Shown here one piece after another: positions 44,614-55,184 of a stretch of 64,000 bases of DNA. Where the stretch lies: contig NZ_JAAAUC010000014.1 of NCBI RefSeq assembly GCF_009908165.1, positions 1 to 64,000 on the forward strand, written 5' to 3'. Position numbers and translations under genes: made by a program. The number at the start of each line of letters is the position of its first letter. Position 1 is the first letter of the stretch. The notes beneath the pieces were generated by a model. The model was not told the DNA's origin. It ran no database searches and worked only from the letters and a program-made list of their open reading frames with translations. The DNA is from Frigidibacter albus (GTDB lineage Bacteria; Pseudomonadota; Alphaproteobacteria; Rhodobacterales; Rhodobacteraceae).

Positions 44614-45168
44614 TTACTGCATCGGGGCCGTGCTGGCCGCAGGGAAGCTGACATCCTTCAGGAACGGATAGGCGATGGACACCAGCTCTTGCTGCTGCGC
44701 GCCCTCGATCCGCATCATATACCACTTGCCGGCCTCGTTCAGCACCAGCAGCGGCTGGCGGTTCAGCACCTTGCCAGCGTCGGTCTCGACGCTGAACTGC
44801 GTGGGAACCACCGTCCAGGTCACCCGGGTGCCATCGGCCAGCACCGAATCCGTCGCGTCGACGGCGGTGTAATCCGCAGCGAGGTCATCGAACTTCGCCG
44901 CCTTGAGCAGCGCCGCCGTCTGCTCGATCAGCACGCCATCCAGCTTGCCGGCCTCGATCCCGGCCGAACCGGCAAAGATGTTCTTGATCCGCGGCGGCAG
45001 CGCCGCCACCACCCGGTCGGCCTCGCCGCGCCCGATGGCGCCCAGATAGACATCGACAGAGGTCTGCATCCGGCGGGCCTCGGCGCCCTCCATCGGGCGG
45101 GCGAAACTGGGGGCGGCAACGGCGAGCGAGAGCATCAGGCCGAGGGCGAGCGGGGCGAGTTTGCGCAT
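44614..45168 (-). CDS. Secreted protein of unknown function
   Basis: 184 residues with a Sec signal peptide (MRKLAPLALGLMLSLAVAAPSFA, cleavage near 23). The mature part looks like an NTF2-like or DUF4864-like alpha+beta domain: QTSVDVYLGAIGRGEADRVVAALPPRIKNIFAG, TVVPTQFSVETDAGKVLNRQPLLVLNEAGKWYMMRIEGAQQQELVSIAYPFLKDV. I cannot name a function. AAGGAACC stands before the ATG. It is convergent with the response regulator gene and divergent from xthA. Confidence 0.85.
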   Translation of the reverse strand: MRKLAPLALGLMLSLAVAAPSFARPMEGAEARRMQTSVDVYLGAIGRGEADRVVAALPPRIKNIFAGSAGIEAGKLDGVLIEQTAALLKAAKFDDLAADYTAVDATDSVLADGTRVTWTVVPTQFSVETDAGKVLNRQPLLVLNEAGKWYMMRIEGAQQQELVSIAYPFLKDVSFPAASTAPMQ

Positions 45169-45314
45169 GGTTTGGTTCCTTCTTCTGTTGCCGAAGGTGT
45201 CGCATGCCCGGCGGGGCAGGCCAAGTCACATTGGGGTAAGCACAGAGTGACCCCAAGGCGTTGCCGCCCCCGCCCGGTCTGGCTATGGTCGCGCGCACAC
45301 CGCAGGAGACCGCC

Positions 45315-46103
45315 ATGCCCTTCACCATCGCCACCTGGAACATCAACTCCGTCCGCTTGCGCGAAGGGCTGGTCTCGAAGCTTCTGACGGATGAGGCGCC
45401 CGACATCCTGTGCCTGCAGGAGTGCAAGGCCCCGGTGGACAAGATGCCCTTGGAGGCCTTTGCCGCGCTTGGCTACACGCATTGCGTGGCGCGGGGGCAG
45501 AAGGGCTATAACGGCGTTGCCATCCTGTCGAAGCTGCCGATCACGGATGCCGGCGACCGCGATTTCGCCACGCTCGGCCATGCCCGCCACGTGGCGGCGA
45601 AACTGGAGAATGGCGTCACCATCCATAACTTCTACGTCCCGGCGGGGGGCGACATTCCCGACCGCGAGCAGAACCTGAAATTCGGGCAGAAGCTGGATTT
45701 CCTGACCGACATGCAGCACTGGTTCGCCGCCGACCGGCCGCACAAGGCGATCCTCGTGGGCGATCTGAACATCGCCCCGCGCGAGGATGACGTCTGGAGC
45801 CACAAGCAGCTGCTGAAGATCGTCAGCCACACGCCGGTGGAGGTGGAGCAGCTGGCCCGCACGCAAGAGGCCGGCCGCTTCGTCGACATCACCCGCCAGG
45901 ATATCCCCCAGGGGCTGCTGTATAGCTGGTGGAGCTACCGCGCCGCCGACTGGGACGCCGCCGACAAGGGCCGCCGGCTGGACCATGTCTGGGCCACGCC
46001 CGACATCGCCGCCGCCGCGCATTCCAGCCGCGTGCTGCGGGGGGCCCGCGGCTGGACGCAACCGTCGGACCACGCGCCGGTCTTTGCGACATTCGACCTG
46101 TGA
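45315..46103 (+). CDS. xthA: Exodeoxyribonuclease III
   Basis: 262-residue Mg-dependent nuclease of base-excision repair, acting as AP endonuclease and 3'-5' exonuclease/phosphatase. Motifs: ATWNINSVR at the N-terminus, CLQECKAP with catalytic Glu, GYNGVAILSK, LVGDLNIAPREDDVW (Asp-x-Asn), YSWWSYRA and LDHVWAT, SDHAPV (catalytic Asp-His at the end). AGGAGAC directly precedes the ATG. The short leader does not show a regulatory element. Followed 64 bases later by cnoX on the same strand. Confidence 0.97.
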   Translation: MPFTIATWNINSVRLREGLVSKLLTDEAPDILCLQECKAPVDKMPLEAFAALGYTHCVARGQKGYNGVAILSKLPITDAGDRDFATLGHARHVAAKLENGVTIHNFYVPAGGDIPDREQNLKFGQKLDFLTDMQHWFAADRPHKAILVGDLNIAPREDDVWSHKQLLKIVSHTPVEVEQLARTQEAGRFVDITRQDIPQGLLYSWWSYRAADWDAADKGRRLDHVWATPDIAAAAHSSRVLRGARGWTQPSDHAPVFATFDL

Positions 46104-46167
46104 CTGACCCCTTGGCGCCGCGAAACGCAGCGCGCATATAGGGGCAAACCATCCGAAGGGGGCTGCA

Positions 46168-47079
46168 ATGCTTGGCTTGACAGGGTCTGCCGGAACCGCA
46201 CCGGCAAAGAACGACTGGGTCCGCGACGTGTCGGAACGCGACTTCATGGCCGAGGTCGTGGAGCGCAGCCGCGAGGTTCCAGTGATCGTGGATTTCTGGG
46301 CGCCGTGGTGCGGCCCCTGCAAGACGCTTGGCCCGGCGCTCGAGGCGGCGGTGGCCGCCGCCAAGGGCAAGGTCGTGATGGCCAAGGTCAATGTCGATGA
46401 GAACCAGATGATCGCCTCGCAGCTGCGGGTGCAGTCGATCCCCACCGTCTATGCCTTCTGGCAGGGCCAGCCGGTTGATGCCTTCCAGGGCGCGCTGCCG
46501 AACTCTGAAATCAAGGCCTTCGTGGACAAGCTGTCGGCGCTGGCCGGGGATGGCGGGCTGGCCGAGGCCATCGAGGCGGCCGAGACCATGCTCGCCGAGG
46601 GCGCCGCGGTGGATGCCGCCGAAACCTTCGCCGCGATCCTGGGGGAGGAGCCCGAGAATGCCGATGCCTTCGGGGGCCTTGTCCGCTCGCACATCGCGCT
46701 TGGCAATCTCGATCAGGCCGAGGGCTTCCTGACCGCCGCCCCCGCCAAGATCGCCGCCACGGCGCCGGTGGAGGCTGCCCGCGCCCAACTGGCGCTGGCG
46801 CGGCAGGCAGAGAATGCCGGCCCGGTGACCGACCTGCTGGCCCGGGTGGAGGCCGACCCGAGCGACCATCAGGCCCGCTACGATCTGGCGCTGGCGCTGC
46901 ATGCCGCGGGCCGGGTCGAGGAGGCGGTGGACCAGCTGCTGGACCTCTTCCGCCGTGACCGTGAGTGGAACGAGGGCGCGGCCAAGTCGCAGCTGCTGAC
47001 GATCTTCGACGCGCTGAAGCCGACCGATCCCATCGTGCTCAAGGGCCGCCGCAAGCTCAGCTCGATGATCTTCCTTTAG
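46168..47079 (+). CDS. CnoX/YbbN-type thioredoxin-TPR co-chaperone
   Basis: 303 residues: a thioredoxin domain (about 20-125) with active site WAPWCGPCKTLGP and cis-Pro IPTVY, followed by about 170 residues of TPR-like helices (AEAIEAAETMLAEGAAVDAAETFAAIL ... HQARYDLALALHAAGRVEEAVDQLLDLFRRD). This is the build of CnoX (YbbN), which holds unfolded proteins after oxidative stress and hands them to chaperones. Unlike E. coli CnoX, which has SxxC, the full CxxC is kept, so it should be redox-active. Forms a likely operon with the LON-domain and Trm112 genes that follow. Confidence 0.92.
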   Translation: MLGLTGSAGTAPAKNDWVRDVSERDFMAEVVERSREVPVIVDFWAPWCGPCKTLGPALEAAVAAAKGKVVMAKVNVDENQMIASQLRVQSIPTVYAFWQGQPVDAFQGALPNSEIKAFVDKLSALAGDGGLAEAIEAAETMLAEGAAVDAAETFAAILGEEPENADAFGGLVRSHIALGNLDQAEGFLTAAPAKIAATAPVEAARAQLALARQAENAGPVTDLLARVEADPSDHQARYDLALALHAAGRVEEAVDQLLDLFRRDREWNEGAAKSQLLTIFDALKPTDPIVLKGRRKLSSMIFL

Positions 47080-47123
47080 GCCCGGGGTTTGCCGGGCGCA
47101 GCGACCGGACTAGATGGCACGGA

Positions 47124-47771
47124 ATGATGACATTCGCAGAGCTGCCCGACACGATCCCGCTGTTCCCGCTGCCCGGGGCACTGTTGTTGCCCCGGGCGCG
47201 GCTGCCGCTGCATATCTTCGAACCGCGCTACCTGCAGATGCTGGAAGACGCGCTGAAAACCCGGCAACGGATGATCGGCATGATCCAGCCGCGCGGAATG
47301 CCGGCGGGCGGCGGGGAAAAGCGGCTCAGCGCCATTGGCTGCGCGGGCCGGGTCACCGCCTTCTCGGAAACCGAGGATGGCCGCTACATGATCACCCTCA
47401 CCGGGATTTCACGCTTCCGCCTGCGCCGCGAACTGCCGGGCTTTGCGCCCTATATCCGCGCCGAGGTGGCATGGGAGGGGTTCGAGCGCGACCTTGGCCG
47501 CGCCGAGCAGGATGACGGCTTCCGGCGCGAGCAGTTTCTGGACCTTCTTGGCCGCTACTTCGCCAGCGAGCAGCTTGCCACCGACTGGGGCACGCTGAAG
47601 GATGCGGAGGATGAGCTGCTGTTGAACTCGCTCTCGATGCTGCTGCCCTTCGAACCCGAGGAGAAGCAGGCCCTGCTGGAGGCGCCGACGCTGGCCAACC
47701 GGCGCGAGACGCTGGTGACGTTGATCGAGTTTGCCCTGCGCAGCGGCGGCGATGAGGAGATCTTGCAATGA
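47124..47771 (+). CDS. LON N-terminal (substrate-binding) domain protein
   Basis: 215 residues equal to the N-terminal domain of Lon protease without ATPase or peptidase parts: [36 protein letters not shown] is the classic opening, then [29 protein letters not shown] and a helical C-terminal half ([30 protein letters not shown]). Stand-alone members are widespread and of unproven function; a substrate-selector or protein-quality role is assumed. Two adjacent ATGs (47124, 47127). It lies 44 bases after cnoX and overlaps the Trm112 gene by 4 bases. Confidence 0.93.
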   Translation: MMTFAELPDTIPLFPLPGALLLPRARLPLHIFEPRYLQMLEDALKTRQRMIGMIQPRGMPAGGGEKRLSAIGCAGRVTAFSETEDGRYMITLTGISRFRLRRELPGFAPYIRAEVAWEGFERDLGRAEQDDGFRREQFLDLLGRYFASEQLATDWGTLKDAEDELLLNSLSMLLPFEPEEKQALLEAPTLANRRETLVTLIEFALRSGGDEEILQ

Positions 47772-47950
47772 CCGACGACACCCGTTCCGACCGCCGGATG
47801 CTCGAGGCGCTGGTCTGCCCGCAGACCCACGCGCCATTGGCCTACGACCCAGAGGCGATGGAGCTGATCTCGCGCGCGGCGCATCTGGCCTTCCCGATCC
47901 GCAACGGCATCCCGATCCTGCTGATCGACGAGGCGCGGCAGATCGACTAG
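47768..47950 (+). CDS. Trm112/UPF0434 (YcaR-like) family protein
   Basis: 60 residues, [48 protein letters not shown], which is the standard Trm112-type fold with CP-x-x-H and the C-terminal [11 protein letters not shown] motif. Only one Cys is present, so it does not bind zinc like eukaryotic Trm112. Related proteins are activators of methyltransferases; the bacterial partner is unknown. ATGA overlap with the LON-domain gene shows coupling. Its TAG shares the tetranucleotide CTAG with the stop of the convergent ubiH-type gene. Confidence 0.92.
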   Translation: MTDDTRSDRRMLEALVCPQTHAPLAYDPEAMELISRAAHLAFPIRNGIPILLIDEARQID

Positions 47951-49185
47951 AGCGGCCGGCCAGCCAAGAGACGGGGAAGCTTGCCGAAGGGCCCCGCCGA
48001 CAGGCCCGCCGCCTGCCGCATGAAGCCCCGCCGCAGCGCCGGGATCGCCTGCACCACGCCCATGCCAAGGTCGCGGCCCGCGCGCAGCAGCGGGTTGTCG
48101 TTGGAAAACAGCCGGTTGACGCTGTCCATGCCAAGCGCCAGCGTGGTGGAGTCGAACCGCCGCCATTGCTGATACCGCTCTAGCACATCCGCCGCGCCAA
48201 TGTCTTCGCCGCGCCGCTTCGCCTCGGCCAGCACCTCCGCCAGCGCCGCCACGTCGCGCAGGCCAAGGTTCAGGCCCTGGCCGGCAATCGGGTGAACGCC
48301 ATGGGCGGCGTCGCCGATCAGGGCGATGCGGGGGGCGGTGTAGGCATTGGCGAGCGTCAGGTTCAGAGGATACATGAAGCGCGGCCCGCAAAGGCTTATC
48401 GCGCCTAGGAAATCCCCGAACCGGGGGCGCAGCACCTCAAGAAAGGCCGCATCGTCGAGCGCGGCGATGGTTTTCGCGGCCTCGTCGGCCTCGCTCCACA
48501 CGATGGAGCTGCGATTGCCGGTCAGCGGCAGGATCGCCAGCGGGCCGGAGGGCATGAAGAATTGCTGCGCCACGCCGCCATGAGGGCGTTCGTGCGCGAT
48601 GGCCGCGACCAGCGCCGTTTGCCCGTAGCCCCAGCCGCTGCGGGTAATCCCGGCGCGTTCGGCGACGCCCGAGCGGCGGCCATCGGCGCCGACCAGCAGG
48701 CGCGCGGTCAGGGTCTGGCCGTCCGACAGGATCACGGCGATGCCGGCGGCCAGCGGCTCCTGTGCGATCACGCTGGTGGCAGGGATATGGGTGATGCGCG
48801 GGTTCGCCTGCATCGCCTCTAGGAAGGCGGCATAGAGGTGGCGGTCCTCCAGCATGTAGCCGACGGGCCCCTCCTCCAGCTCTGCCGACTGGAAATCGAG
48901 GAAGAAGGGCGAGGGCCCTTCGCCCGGGCGCCCGTCGCTGGCCTTCACCGCCGTCATCGGCTGCACCTTGTCCGCAAGCCCGGACCAGAGGCCGACCGCC
49001 TCCAGCAGACGCTTGGACGCGATGGCCAGCGCATAGGCGCGGCCGTCGAACGCGGCATCGGCGCGGGCGCGCGCGGGCTGCGCATCGACCACGGTCACGG
49101 TCAGCCCCGCCCCGGCAAGGGCGAGGGCAAGGGCGGGGCCGTTGAGGCCGCCGCCGGCGATCAGCACGTCTGTATCGGTTTTCAT
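47947..49185 (-). CDS. UbiH/UbiF-type FAD-dependent hydroxylase
   Basis: 412-residue flavin monooxygenase of the ubiquinone biosynthesis family that hydroxylates the quinone ring. FAD site [22 protein letters not shown] (GxGxxG) at the N-terminus, the DG motif [17 protein letters not shown], and the GD motif [24 protein letters not shown]. Which ring position it modifies (UbiH, UbiF or UbiL role) cannot be decided from sequence. The start ATG at 49185 precedes the FAD motif by the usual few residues; the frame is open upstream but that part is Pro/Arg-rich and non-family. Divergent from the amidase, convergent with the Trm112 gene. Confidence 0.94.
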   Translation of the reverse strand: MKTDTDVLIAGGGLNGPALALALAGAGLTVTVVDAQPARARADAAFDGRAYALAIASKRLLEAVGLWSGLADKVQPMTAVKASDGRPGEGPSPFFLDFQSAELEEGPVGYMLEDRHLYAAFLEAMQANPRITHIPATSVIAQEPLAAGIAVILSDGQTLTARLLVGADGRRSGVAERAGITRSGWGYGQTALVAAIAHERPHGGVAQQFFMPSGPLAILPLTGNRSSIVWSEADEAAKTIAALDDAAFLEVLRPRFGDFLGAISLCGPRFMYPLNLTLANAYTAPRIALIGDAAHGVHPIAGQGLNLGLRDVAALAEVLAEAKRRGEDIGAADVLERYQQWRRFDSTTLALGMDSVNRLFSNDNPLLRAGRDLGMGVVQAIPALRRGFMRQAAGLSAGPFGKLPRLLAGRPL

Positions 49186-49268
49186 GCCGCAAATATGGCG
49201 CGGCGCGCGGGATTGTCCATGCGCCGTTCGGCCGCTAGCCTGCGCGCAAAGCAGATGAGGGGCGCGAC

Positions 49269-50597
49269 ATGCAGGACTGGCTGACGAAATCCGCGGCAGA
49301 GCAGGGCCGCGCCATCGGCCGCGGCGATCTGGACCCGCTGGCGCTGACGCAAGGCTATCTGGCCGCCGCCAAGGCGCATCCCGAGGCGGGGCGCATCTAT
49401 GCAAGGCTGACCGAGGAGCGGGCGCTAGCCGAGGCTTCGGCGGCATCGCAGCGGGCCAAGGCCGGGCTGCGGCGCGGAGTGCTGGACGGGGTGCCGATCA
49501 ACTGGAAGGACCTGTTCGATACGGCGGGCGTGGCGACCGAGGCGGGATCGCGCCTGCTGGAAGGCCGGGTGCCGACCGCGGATGCCGAGGTGGTGGCGAC
49601 GGCGACGGCGGGCGGGCTGGTCTGCCTTGGCAAGACGCATATGACCGAGCTGGCGTTTTCGGGCCTTGGCCTCAACCCGATGACCGCGACGCCGCCCAAT
49701 GTGAACGATCCGGCGCTGGCGCCGGGGGGCTCCTCCTCCGGTTCGGCGGTGTCGGTGGGGCTGGGGCTGGCGGCGGCGGCGATCGGGTCCGATACCGGCG
49801 GATCGGTGCGCATCCCTTCGGCCTGGAACGGGCTGGTGGGGCTGAAGACCACTTCGGGGCGACTGTCGCTGCAAGGCGTGGTGCCGCTGGCGCTGCGCTT
49901 CGATACCGTCGGCCCGCTGGCGCGCACGGTCGAGGATTGCGCCCTGCTGCTGGCGGCGCTGGAGGGTGGGCGCGCGGCCGACCTGACCGGGGCGCAACTC
50001 CACGGCACCCGGCTTCTGGTGCTGGAAGGCCTGCCCTTCGAGGGCGCGCGCGAGGTGCCGGTGGCGGCCTTCGAGAGCGCAGTGGCGCGGCTGGCCGAGG
50101 CGGGCGCCCAGATCGACCGGCGCGAGCTGCGCATCACCGATCTGGCGATGGCGCTGTCGCCGACGCTGTTCGCCCCCGAGGCCTATGGGCTTTGGGCCGA
50201 TGTGATCGAGGCGGCGCCCGAGAAGATGTATCCGCTGATCCTGGAACGCTTCCGCAGCGGGCAGGCGGTGTCGGCCCCCGAATATGTGGCGGGCTGGCAG
50301 CGGCTGTCGGCGCTGCGCCGCGACTGGGCGGCCGAGGTGGCGGGATATGACGCGGTGCTGGTGCCGACCGCGCCGATCCTGCCGCCCGATGCGGCGCGGC
50401 TGCTGTCGGACCCGGCCTATTTCGCCACCGAGAACCTGCTGGCGCTGCGCAACACCCGCATCGGCAACCTCTTCGGCCTCTGCGCGCTGACGCTGCCGAC
50501 CGGGGTGCCCGGAACCGGGATTTCGCTGATGGGCGCGGCTGGGCAGGAGGAGCGGCTGTTGCGCCTTGGCCACGCGGCAGAGGCGGCCTTGGGCTGA
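49269..50597 (+). CDS. Amidase (amidase-signature family)
   Basis: 442 residues with a complete amidase signature: catalytic Lys80 in NWKDLFDTAGV, the cis-Ser in APGGSSSGSA (155-157), and nucleophile Ser179 in SDTGGSVRIPSAWNGLVGLK. Hydrolyses a carbon-nitrogen amide bond; the substrate is unknown. It is not obviously GatA: no gatB/gatC genes lie nearby and the C-terminal region is shorter. GAGGGGCGAC precedes the ATG. Followed by an aminotransferase gene 118 bases later on the same strand, divergent from the UbiH-type gene. Confidence 0.92.
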   Translation: MQDWLTKSAAEQGRAIGRGDLDPLALTQGYLAAAKAHPEAGRIYARLTEERALAEASAASQRAKAGLRRGVLDGVPINWKDLFDTAGVATEAGSRLLEGRVPTADAEVVATATAGGLVCLGKTHMTELAFSGLGLNPMTATPPNVNDPALAPGGSSSGSAVSVGLGLAAAAIGSDTGGSVRIPSAWNGLVGLKTTSGRLSLQGVVPLALRFDTVGPLARTVEDCALLLAALEGGRAADLTGAQLHGTRLLVLEGLPFEGAREVPVAAFESAVARLAEAGAQIDRRELRITDLAMALSPTLFAPEAYGLWADVIEAAPEKMYPLILERFRSGQAVSAPEYVAGWQRLSALRRDWAAEVAGYDAVLVPTAPILPPDAARLLSDPAYFATENLLALRNTRIGNLFGLCALTLPTGVPGTGISLMGAAGQEERLLRLGHAAEAALG

Positions 50598-50715
50598 AAT
50601 ACCACAAAACCGCCCCGCAACTGCTGGGCGGGCTTCGCTTTTTGTGGACCCCTCGGCAGCGATTGGCTACACTTTGACCATACGGGGCGACATGACCCCG
50701 ACGAGAGAGGCAGCC

Positions 50716-51897
50716 ATGGCATTTCCCGAGCGGTTTTCGAACCTGCCGGAATACGCATTTCCGCGCCTGCGGTCATTGCTCGATCATCACCCCGCGGGCG
50801 GTGAGCCCATTGCCATGACCATCGGCGAGCCGCAGCATCCCTTCCCGGACTGGGTGGGTGAGGTGTTGGCCGCGAATCTGGCGGGTTTTGCGAAATATCC
50901 GCCGAATGAGGGCACGCCGGGGCTGCGTGCGGCCATCGCCGGCTGGATCGGGCGTCGCTATGGCGTGACCGTCGATCCGATGACGCAGGTGTGCAACGTC
51001 AACGGCACCCGCGAGGCGCTGTTCAACGCCTGCCTCGCCGTCAGCCCCGAGCGCAAGAACGGCCAGCGGCCGGCGGTGCTGATGCCGAACCCGTTCTACC
51101 AGGTCTATGCCGTGGCCGCGGTCGCGTCCGAGGCGGACCCGATCTTCGTGCCGGCGACGGCCGAGACCGGGTTTCTGCCCGATTACGAGGGCCTGCCGCC
51201 CGATCTGCTGAACCGGGTGACGGTCGCCTATCTCTGCTCGCCCGCCAATCCGCAGGGGGTGGTCGCGCCGCGCGACTATCTGGCGCGGCTGTTGGCGCTG
51301 GCCGAGAAGCATGATTTCACCGTCTTTGCCGATGAGTGCTATTCCGAGATCTGGCAGGGGCAGGCCCCCGTCGGCGCGCTGGAAGTGGCCGCGGCGACCG
51401 GGGCGGACCCGGAGCGGGTGATGGCCTTCAACTCGCTGTCCAAACGGTCGAACCTGCCCGGCGCGCGGTCGGGCTTTGTCGCCGGTGGCCCGAAGTCGAT
51501 GGCGCGGGTGATGCAGCTGCGCAGCTATCAGGGCGCGCCGGTGCCGCTGCCGCTGCAAGCGGTCAGCGAGCGGGCCTGGAACGACGAGGCGCATGTGACG
51601 CAGAACCGCGCGCTTTATGCCGAGAAATATGCGGCGGCCGATGCGGTCTTTGCCGGGATGCAGGGCTACAAAGCGCCTGAAGGCGGGTTTTTCCTGTGGC
51701 TGCCGGTTGACGACGGCGAGGCGGCGGCGCTGAAATTGTGGACCGAGACCGGCGTGCGCGTGCTGCCCGGCGCGTATCTTGCGCGCGAGGCAGACGGGCA
51801 CAATCCGGGCAAGGGGTATGTGCGGGTGGCGATGGTGGCCCCAAAACAAGAAATGCAGCGCGGGCTGATCCAGCTTCGTGACTGCCTGTACGGGTGA
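50716..51897 (+). CDS. Class I/II PLP-dependent aminotransferase, possibly DapC
   Basis: 393-residue fold-type I aminotransferase. Seen: [13 protein letters not shown] near residue 35, [29 protein letters not shown] (Asn/Pro binding PLP ring region), [10 protein letters not shown] (PLP Asp and Tyr), and [18 protein letters not shown], with Lys in SLSKRS forming the PLP Schiff base. The overall pattern resembles the group that includes N-succinyldiaminopimelate aminotransferase (DapC) of Alphaproteobacteria, which would complete the dapD/dapE pathway in this window, but substrate is not provable. ATG at 50716 preceded by GAGAGG. 10 bases before ftsK, the likely next gene in the operon. Confidence 0.88.
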   Translation: MAFPERFSNLPEYAFPRLRSLLDHHPAGGEPIAMTIGEPQHPFPDWVGEVLAANLAGFAKYPPNEGTPGLRAAIAGWIGRRYGVTVDPMTQVCNVNGTREALFNACLAVSPERKNGQRPAVLMPNPFYQVYAVAAVASEADPIFVPATAETGFLPDYEGLPPDLLNRVTVAYLCSPANPQGVVAPRDYLARLLALAEKHDFTVFADECYSEIWQGQAPVGALEVAAATGADPERVMAFNSLSKRSNLPGARSGFVAGGPKSMARVMQLRSYQGAPVPLPLQAVSERAWNDEAHVTQNRALYAEKYAAADAVFAGMQGYKAPEGGFFLWLPVDDGEAAALKLWTETGVRVLPGAYLAREADGHNPGKGYVRVAMVAPKQEMQRGLIQLRDCLYG

Positions 51898-51907
51898 GGT
51901 GAAGAAG

Positions 51908-54900
51908 ATGGCGTCTTATCAGGCAAGGCAGCGCGATCCGCTTCTGGACCAGAACATGCAGGCGGCGCTGGAACGGCGCGGCAAGGAACTGCTGGGCGCG
52001 GCGCTGGTGGTGCTTGGCGTGCTGACGGCGATGATGCTGGCCAGCTACTCGCCCGACGATCCCAGCTTCCTGGCCGCCACCGATGAACCCGCGATGAACC
52101 TGCTGGGCCGGTTCGGGGCCGCCATCGCCTCGCCGCTCTATGTGATCGCCGGACACGGGGCCTGGGGCATCGCGATTGCCTTCATGGCCTGGGGCCTGCG
52201 CTTCATCATGCATCGCGGCGAGGAGCGCGCCTTGGGGCGGGTGATCTTCGTGCCGATCGGCGTGGCGCTGATGTCTGTCTATGCCTCGACCCTGATGCCC
52301 GGGCCGCTGTGGACGCACAGCTTTGGCCTGGGCGGGTTGTTTGGCGATACGATTCTGGGGGCGCTGATCGGGGTGGCGCCGGTGAAGGCGACCTTCGGGC
52401 TGAAGCTGATCTCGCTGCTGGTGGGGGCTGGGGTGCTGGTCGTCGGCGGCTTCGTGACCGGGTTCGACCGGGCGGAGACCAAGGCGATCCTGCGCTTCCT
52501 GCTGATCGGGTCGGTGCTGGTCTACACGCGGATCCTGATGCTGGCCGGGCGCGGGGCCGAGGCTTCGGTGCGCGCCGCGCAAGTGGCAGCCGAAAAGGCG
52601 CGCGAGCGGCGGGCGCTGGCCCGGGATCGTGCGGCAGAGGCCGCTGCCTGGGCCGAGGCCGAGCGGGCCGTGCCCGCGCCGCAGGCCGCGCGCCGGGTGA
52701 TGCGCGCCGATCCGCGCTATGTGGAAGTGCCCGAGGAAGACCACGAGTTGATTGAGGAAGAACCGGTGGCTTGGACTCCTGCCCCGCAGAAGCAGGGACT
52801 GCTGGCCCGGATGCCCGCGATGATCCGCCGCGCAGTGGAGCCGGACCCCGAGCCCGAACTGGTGGAGCAGCGGGTGGCCCGCGGCGCCTGGAACGCCGAG
52901 GCGCCGACCGAGGATCGCATCCGCGCGCGGATTGCCGATGCGGTGAAGACCCGGCAGATCGTGGCTGACCAGCGCTATCCCGCGCAGCAGCCGCAGCCCG
53001 TGCAGCAGGCGCAACCGCGCCGGGCAGAGCCGCCGGTGACCACCGGCGCCATGGCTGCCGTGCGCCAGGCAGCGGCCGCCGCCGGCCCGCTGTTCGCCGC
53101 GACCCGCGCCAGGATGCCGGAGCCCATCGAGGCGCCGACGCTGAAGGCCGAGCCGCGTTTCATGCCGCATGTGCGGATGCAGGCGCAGCCTTCGGCCCCC
53201 GCCCTGCGCCCGGTGGAGCCGCCGCTGACCGCGCGGCCCGCCGCGCGCGTTACCCCCTCTGCCCCGGCCCCGCTGCATGACTCGGTGCCGTCGGAAATGT
53301 ATGACTCGAGCCTCGATGAGCTGGACCGGATCGACCCGGCCCTCGCCCATGGCCGCTTTGAGGACGACGAGGACTTCGACCGCAACGCCTTTGCCGAAAT
53401 CTATGACGACGAGGCCGAGGCCGCCTGGACCCCGCCGCCGGCCGCCGAGCCGCGCAAGGTGGTGCTGCATCACCTGCCCAAGAAATCCGTCGCCCCCTCG
53501 CGCCAGGCGAAGGCCGAGGCACAGCCGCGCCTGCGGTTCGAGGAGCCGGCCCCGGTGGCTTACGAGGCACCGCCGCTGTCGCTGCTGACCAACCCCGCCT
53601 CCATCCAGCGGCATTCTCTGGCCGATGAAGCGCTGGAAGAGAACGCGCGGATGCTGGAAAACGTGCTCGACGATTACGGGGTGAAGGGCGAGATCGTCAG
53701 CGTCCGCCCCGGCCCGGTTGTCACCATGTATGAGCTGGAACCGGCGCCGGGGCTGAAGGCCAGTCGGGTGATCGGCCTGGCCGATGACATCGCCCGATCC
53801 ATGTCCGCGCTGTCGGCCCGTGTGTCCACCGTGCCGGGGCGCACTGTGATCGGGATCGAATTGCCCAACAGCTTCCGCGAGAAGGTGGTGCTGCGCGAGA
53901 TCCTGTCCGCGCGCGATTTTGGCGATTCGAACATGCGGCTGCCGCTGGCTCTGGGCAAGGACATCTCGGGCGAGCCGATCGTGGCGAACCTGGCCAAGAT
54001 GCCCCACCTGCTGATCGCCGGGACCACCGGGTCGGGCAAGTCGGTGGCCATCAACACCATGATCCTGTCGCTTCTGTACAAGCTGTCGCCGGAAGAATGC
54101 CGGCTGATCATGATCGACCCCAAGATGCTGGAGCTGTCGGTCTATGACGGCATTCCGCACCTGCTGTCCCCCGTCGTCACCGATCCCAAGAAGGCGGTCG
54201 TCGCCCTGAAATGGGTCGTGGGCGAGATGGAAGAGCGCTATCGCAAGATGTCGAAGATGGGCGTGCGCAACATCGAGGGCTATAACGGCCGCGTCCGCGA
54301 GGCGCTGGACCGGGGCGAGATGTTCAAGCGCACCGTGCAGACCGGGTTCGACGAGGAGACCGGCGATCCGATCTTCGAGACCGACGAGTTCCAGCCCAAG
54401 ACCATCCCCTATATCGTGGTGGTCGTGGACGAGATGGCCGACCTGATGATGGTCGCCGGCAAGGAAATCGAGGCCTGCATCCAGCGCCTTGCACAAATGG
54501 CGCGGGCGTCGGGCATCCACCTGATCATGGCGACGCAGCGCCCCTCGGTCGATGTGATCACCGGCACGATCAAGGCGAACTTCCCGACGCGGATTTCCTT
54601 CCAGGTCACCTCGAAGATCGACAGCCGCACCATCCTGGGCGAGCAAGGGGCCGAGCAGCTGCTGGGGATGGGCGACATGCTCTACATGGCCGGCGGCAGC
54701 CGCATCACCCGCATCCACGGGCCCTTCGTCTCGGATGAAGAGGTCGAGGAGATCGTGACGCATCTGAAATCCTACGGCCCGCCGGAATACATGTCGGGCG
54801 TGGTCGAGGGGCCGGATGAGGACAAGGAAGGGGATATCGACGCCGTCCTTGGTCTTGGCGGCGGCGAGGGCGAGGATGCTCTTTACGATCAGGCGGTGGC

Positions 54901-55063
54901 GGTGGTGCTGAAGGATCGCAAGGTTTCCACCTCCTACATCCAGCGCAAGCTGGGCATCGGCTATAACAAGGCCGCGCGGCTTGTGGAGCAGATGGAAGAG
55001 CAGCAGCTGGTCAGCCCCGCCAACCATGTCGGCAAGCGCGAGATTCTGGTTCCGGAACAGTGA
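51908..55063 (+). CDS. ftsK: DNA translocase FtsK
   Basis: 1051-residue septal DNA pump coordinating chromosome segregation with division. N-terminal membrane domain with four to five helices (about 28-50, 72-95, 108-125, 130-150, 155-180); a long Ala/Pro/Arg/Glu-rich linker (about 190-550); the motor with Walker A GTTGSGKS at 705-712 and Walker [15 protein letters not shown]; and the gamma DNA-reading winged helix at the C-terminus ([40 protein letters not shown]). The linker is shorter than in E. coli, as usual in Alphaproteobacteria. I start at the ATG at 51908 (GAGGTGAAG upstream); a start 30 bases earlier overlaps the aminotransferase. lolA follows. Confidence 0.97.
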   Translation: MASYQARQRDPLLDQNMQAALERRGKELLGAALVVLGVLTAMMLASYSPDDPSFLAATDEPAMNLLGRFGAAIASPLYVIAGHGAWGIAIAFMAWGLRFIMHRGEERALGRVIFVPIGVALMSVYASTLMPGPLWTHSFGLGGLFGDTILGALIGVAPVKATFGLKLISLLVGAGVLVVGGFVTGFDRAETKAILRFLLIGSVLVYTRILMLAGRGAEASVRAAQVAAEKARERRALARDRAAEAAAWAEAERAVPAPQAARRVMRADPRYVEVPEEDHELIEEEPVAWTPAPQKQGLLARMPAMIRRAVEPDPEPELVEQRVARGAWNAEAPTEDRIRARIADAVKTRQIVADQRYPAQQPQPVQQAQPRRAEPPVTTGAMAAVRQAAAAAGPLFAATRARMPEPIEAPTLKAEPRFMPHVRMQAQPSAPALRPVEPPLTARPAARVTPSAPAPLHDSVPSEMYDSSLDELDRIDPALAHGRFEDDEDFDRNAFAEIYDDEAEAAWTPPPAAEPRKVVLHHLPKKSVAPSRQAKAEAQPRLRFEEPAPVAYEAPPLSLLTNPASIQRHSLADEALEENARMLENVLDDYGVKGEIVSVRPGPVVTMYELEPAPGLKASRVIGLADDIARSMSALSARVSTVPGRTVIGIELPNSFREKVVLREILSARDFGDSNMRLPLALGKDISGEPIVANLAKMPHLLIAGTTGSGKSVAINTMILSLLYKLSPEECRLIMIDPKMLELSVYDGIPHLLSPVVTDPKKAVVALKWVVGEMEERYRKMSKMGVRNIEGYNGRVREALDRGEMFKRTVQTGFDEETGDPIFETDEFQPKTIPYIVVVVDEMADLMMVAGKEIEACIQRLAQMARASGIHLIMATQRPSVDVITGTIKANFPTRISFQVTSKIDSRTILGEQGAEQLLGMGDMLYMAGGSRITRIHGPFVSDEEVEEIVTHLKSYGPPEYMSGVVEGPDEDKEGDIDAVLGLGGGEGEDALYDQAVAVVLKDRKVSTSYIQRKLGIGYNKAARLVEQMEEQQLVSPANHVGKREILVPEQ

Positions 55064-55106
55064 TCTCGAGCCGGTGATCTCGAGCCGGTGATCTCTGGGC
55101 GGTGAT
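55060..55106. repeat. 14-bp tandem repeat at the end of ftsK
   Basis: GTGATCTCGAGCCG at 55060-55073 and identical at 55074-55087; a third with changes (GTGATCTCTGGGCG) at 55088-55101, and a partial GTGATA. The ftsK stop TGA is part of the first unit. Units are followed by a C-run and precede lolA by 80 bases. Confidence 0.92.
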
Positions 55107-55184
55107 ACCCCCCTGCCCTGCCGATGGCTGTGATGTGATCGGCGGGGGGATGCAAGCGGCGGGGGAAGCGGCTAGATTGGGATC

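Noticed and set aside
44450-44671. 73-codon frame after the orphan response regulator
   Set aside because: It runs through a strong terminator hairpin and into the convergent secreted-protein gene.
51563-55027. Very long open frame (over 1,100 codons) on the minus strand opposite ftsK
   Set aside because: It is a mirror of ftsK caused by GC-rich third positions; its translation is His/Arg/Gly/Gln-rich without any family features or ribosome site.
19432-55106. Short direct-repeat arrays as CRISPR remnants (19432, 33428, 55060)
   Set aside because: The units are head-to-tail without spacers, short, and unlike each other; no cas genes are present.
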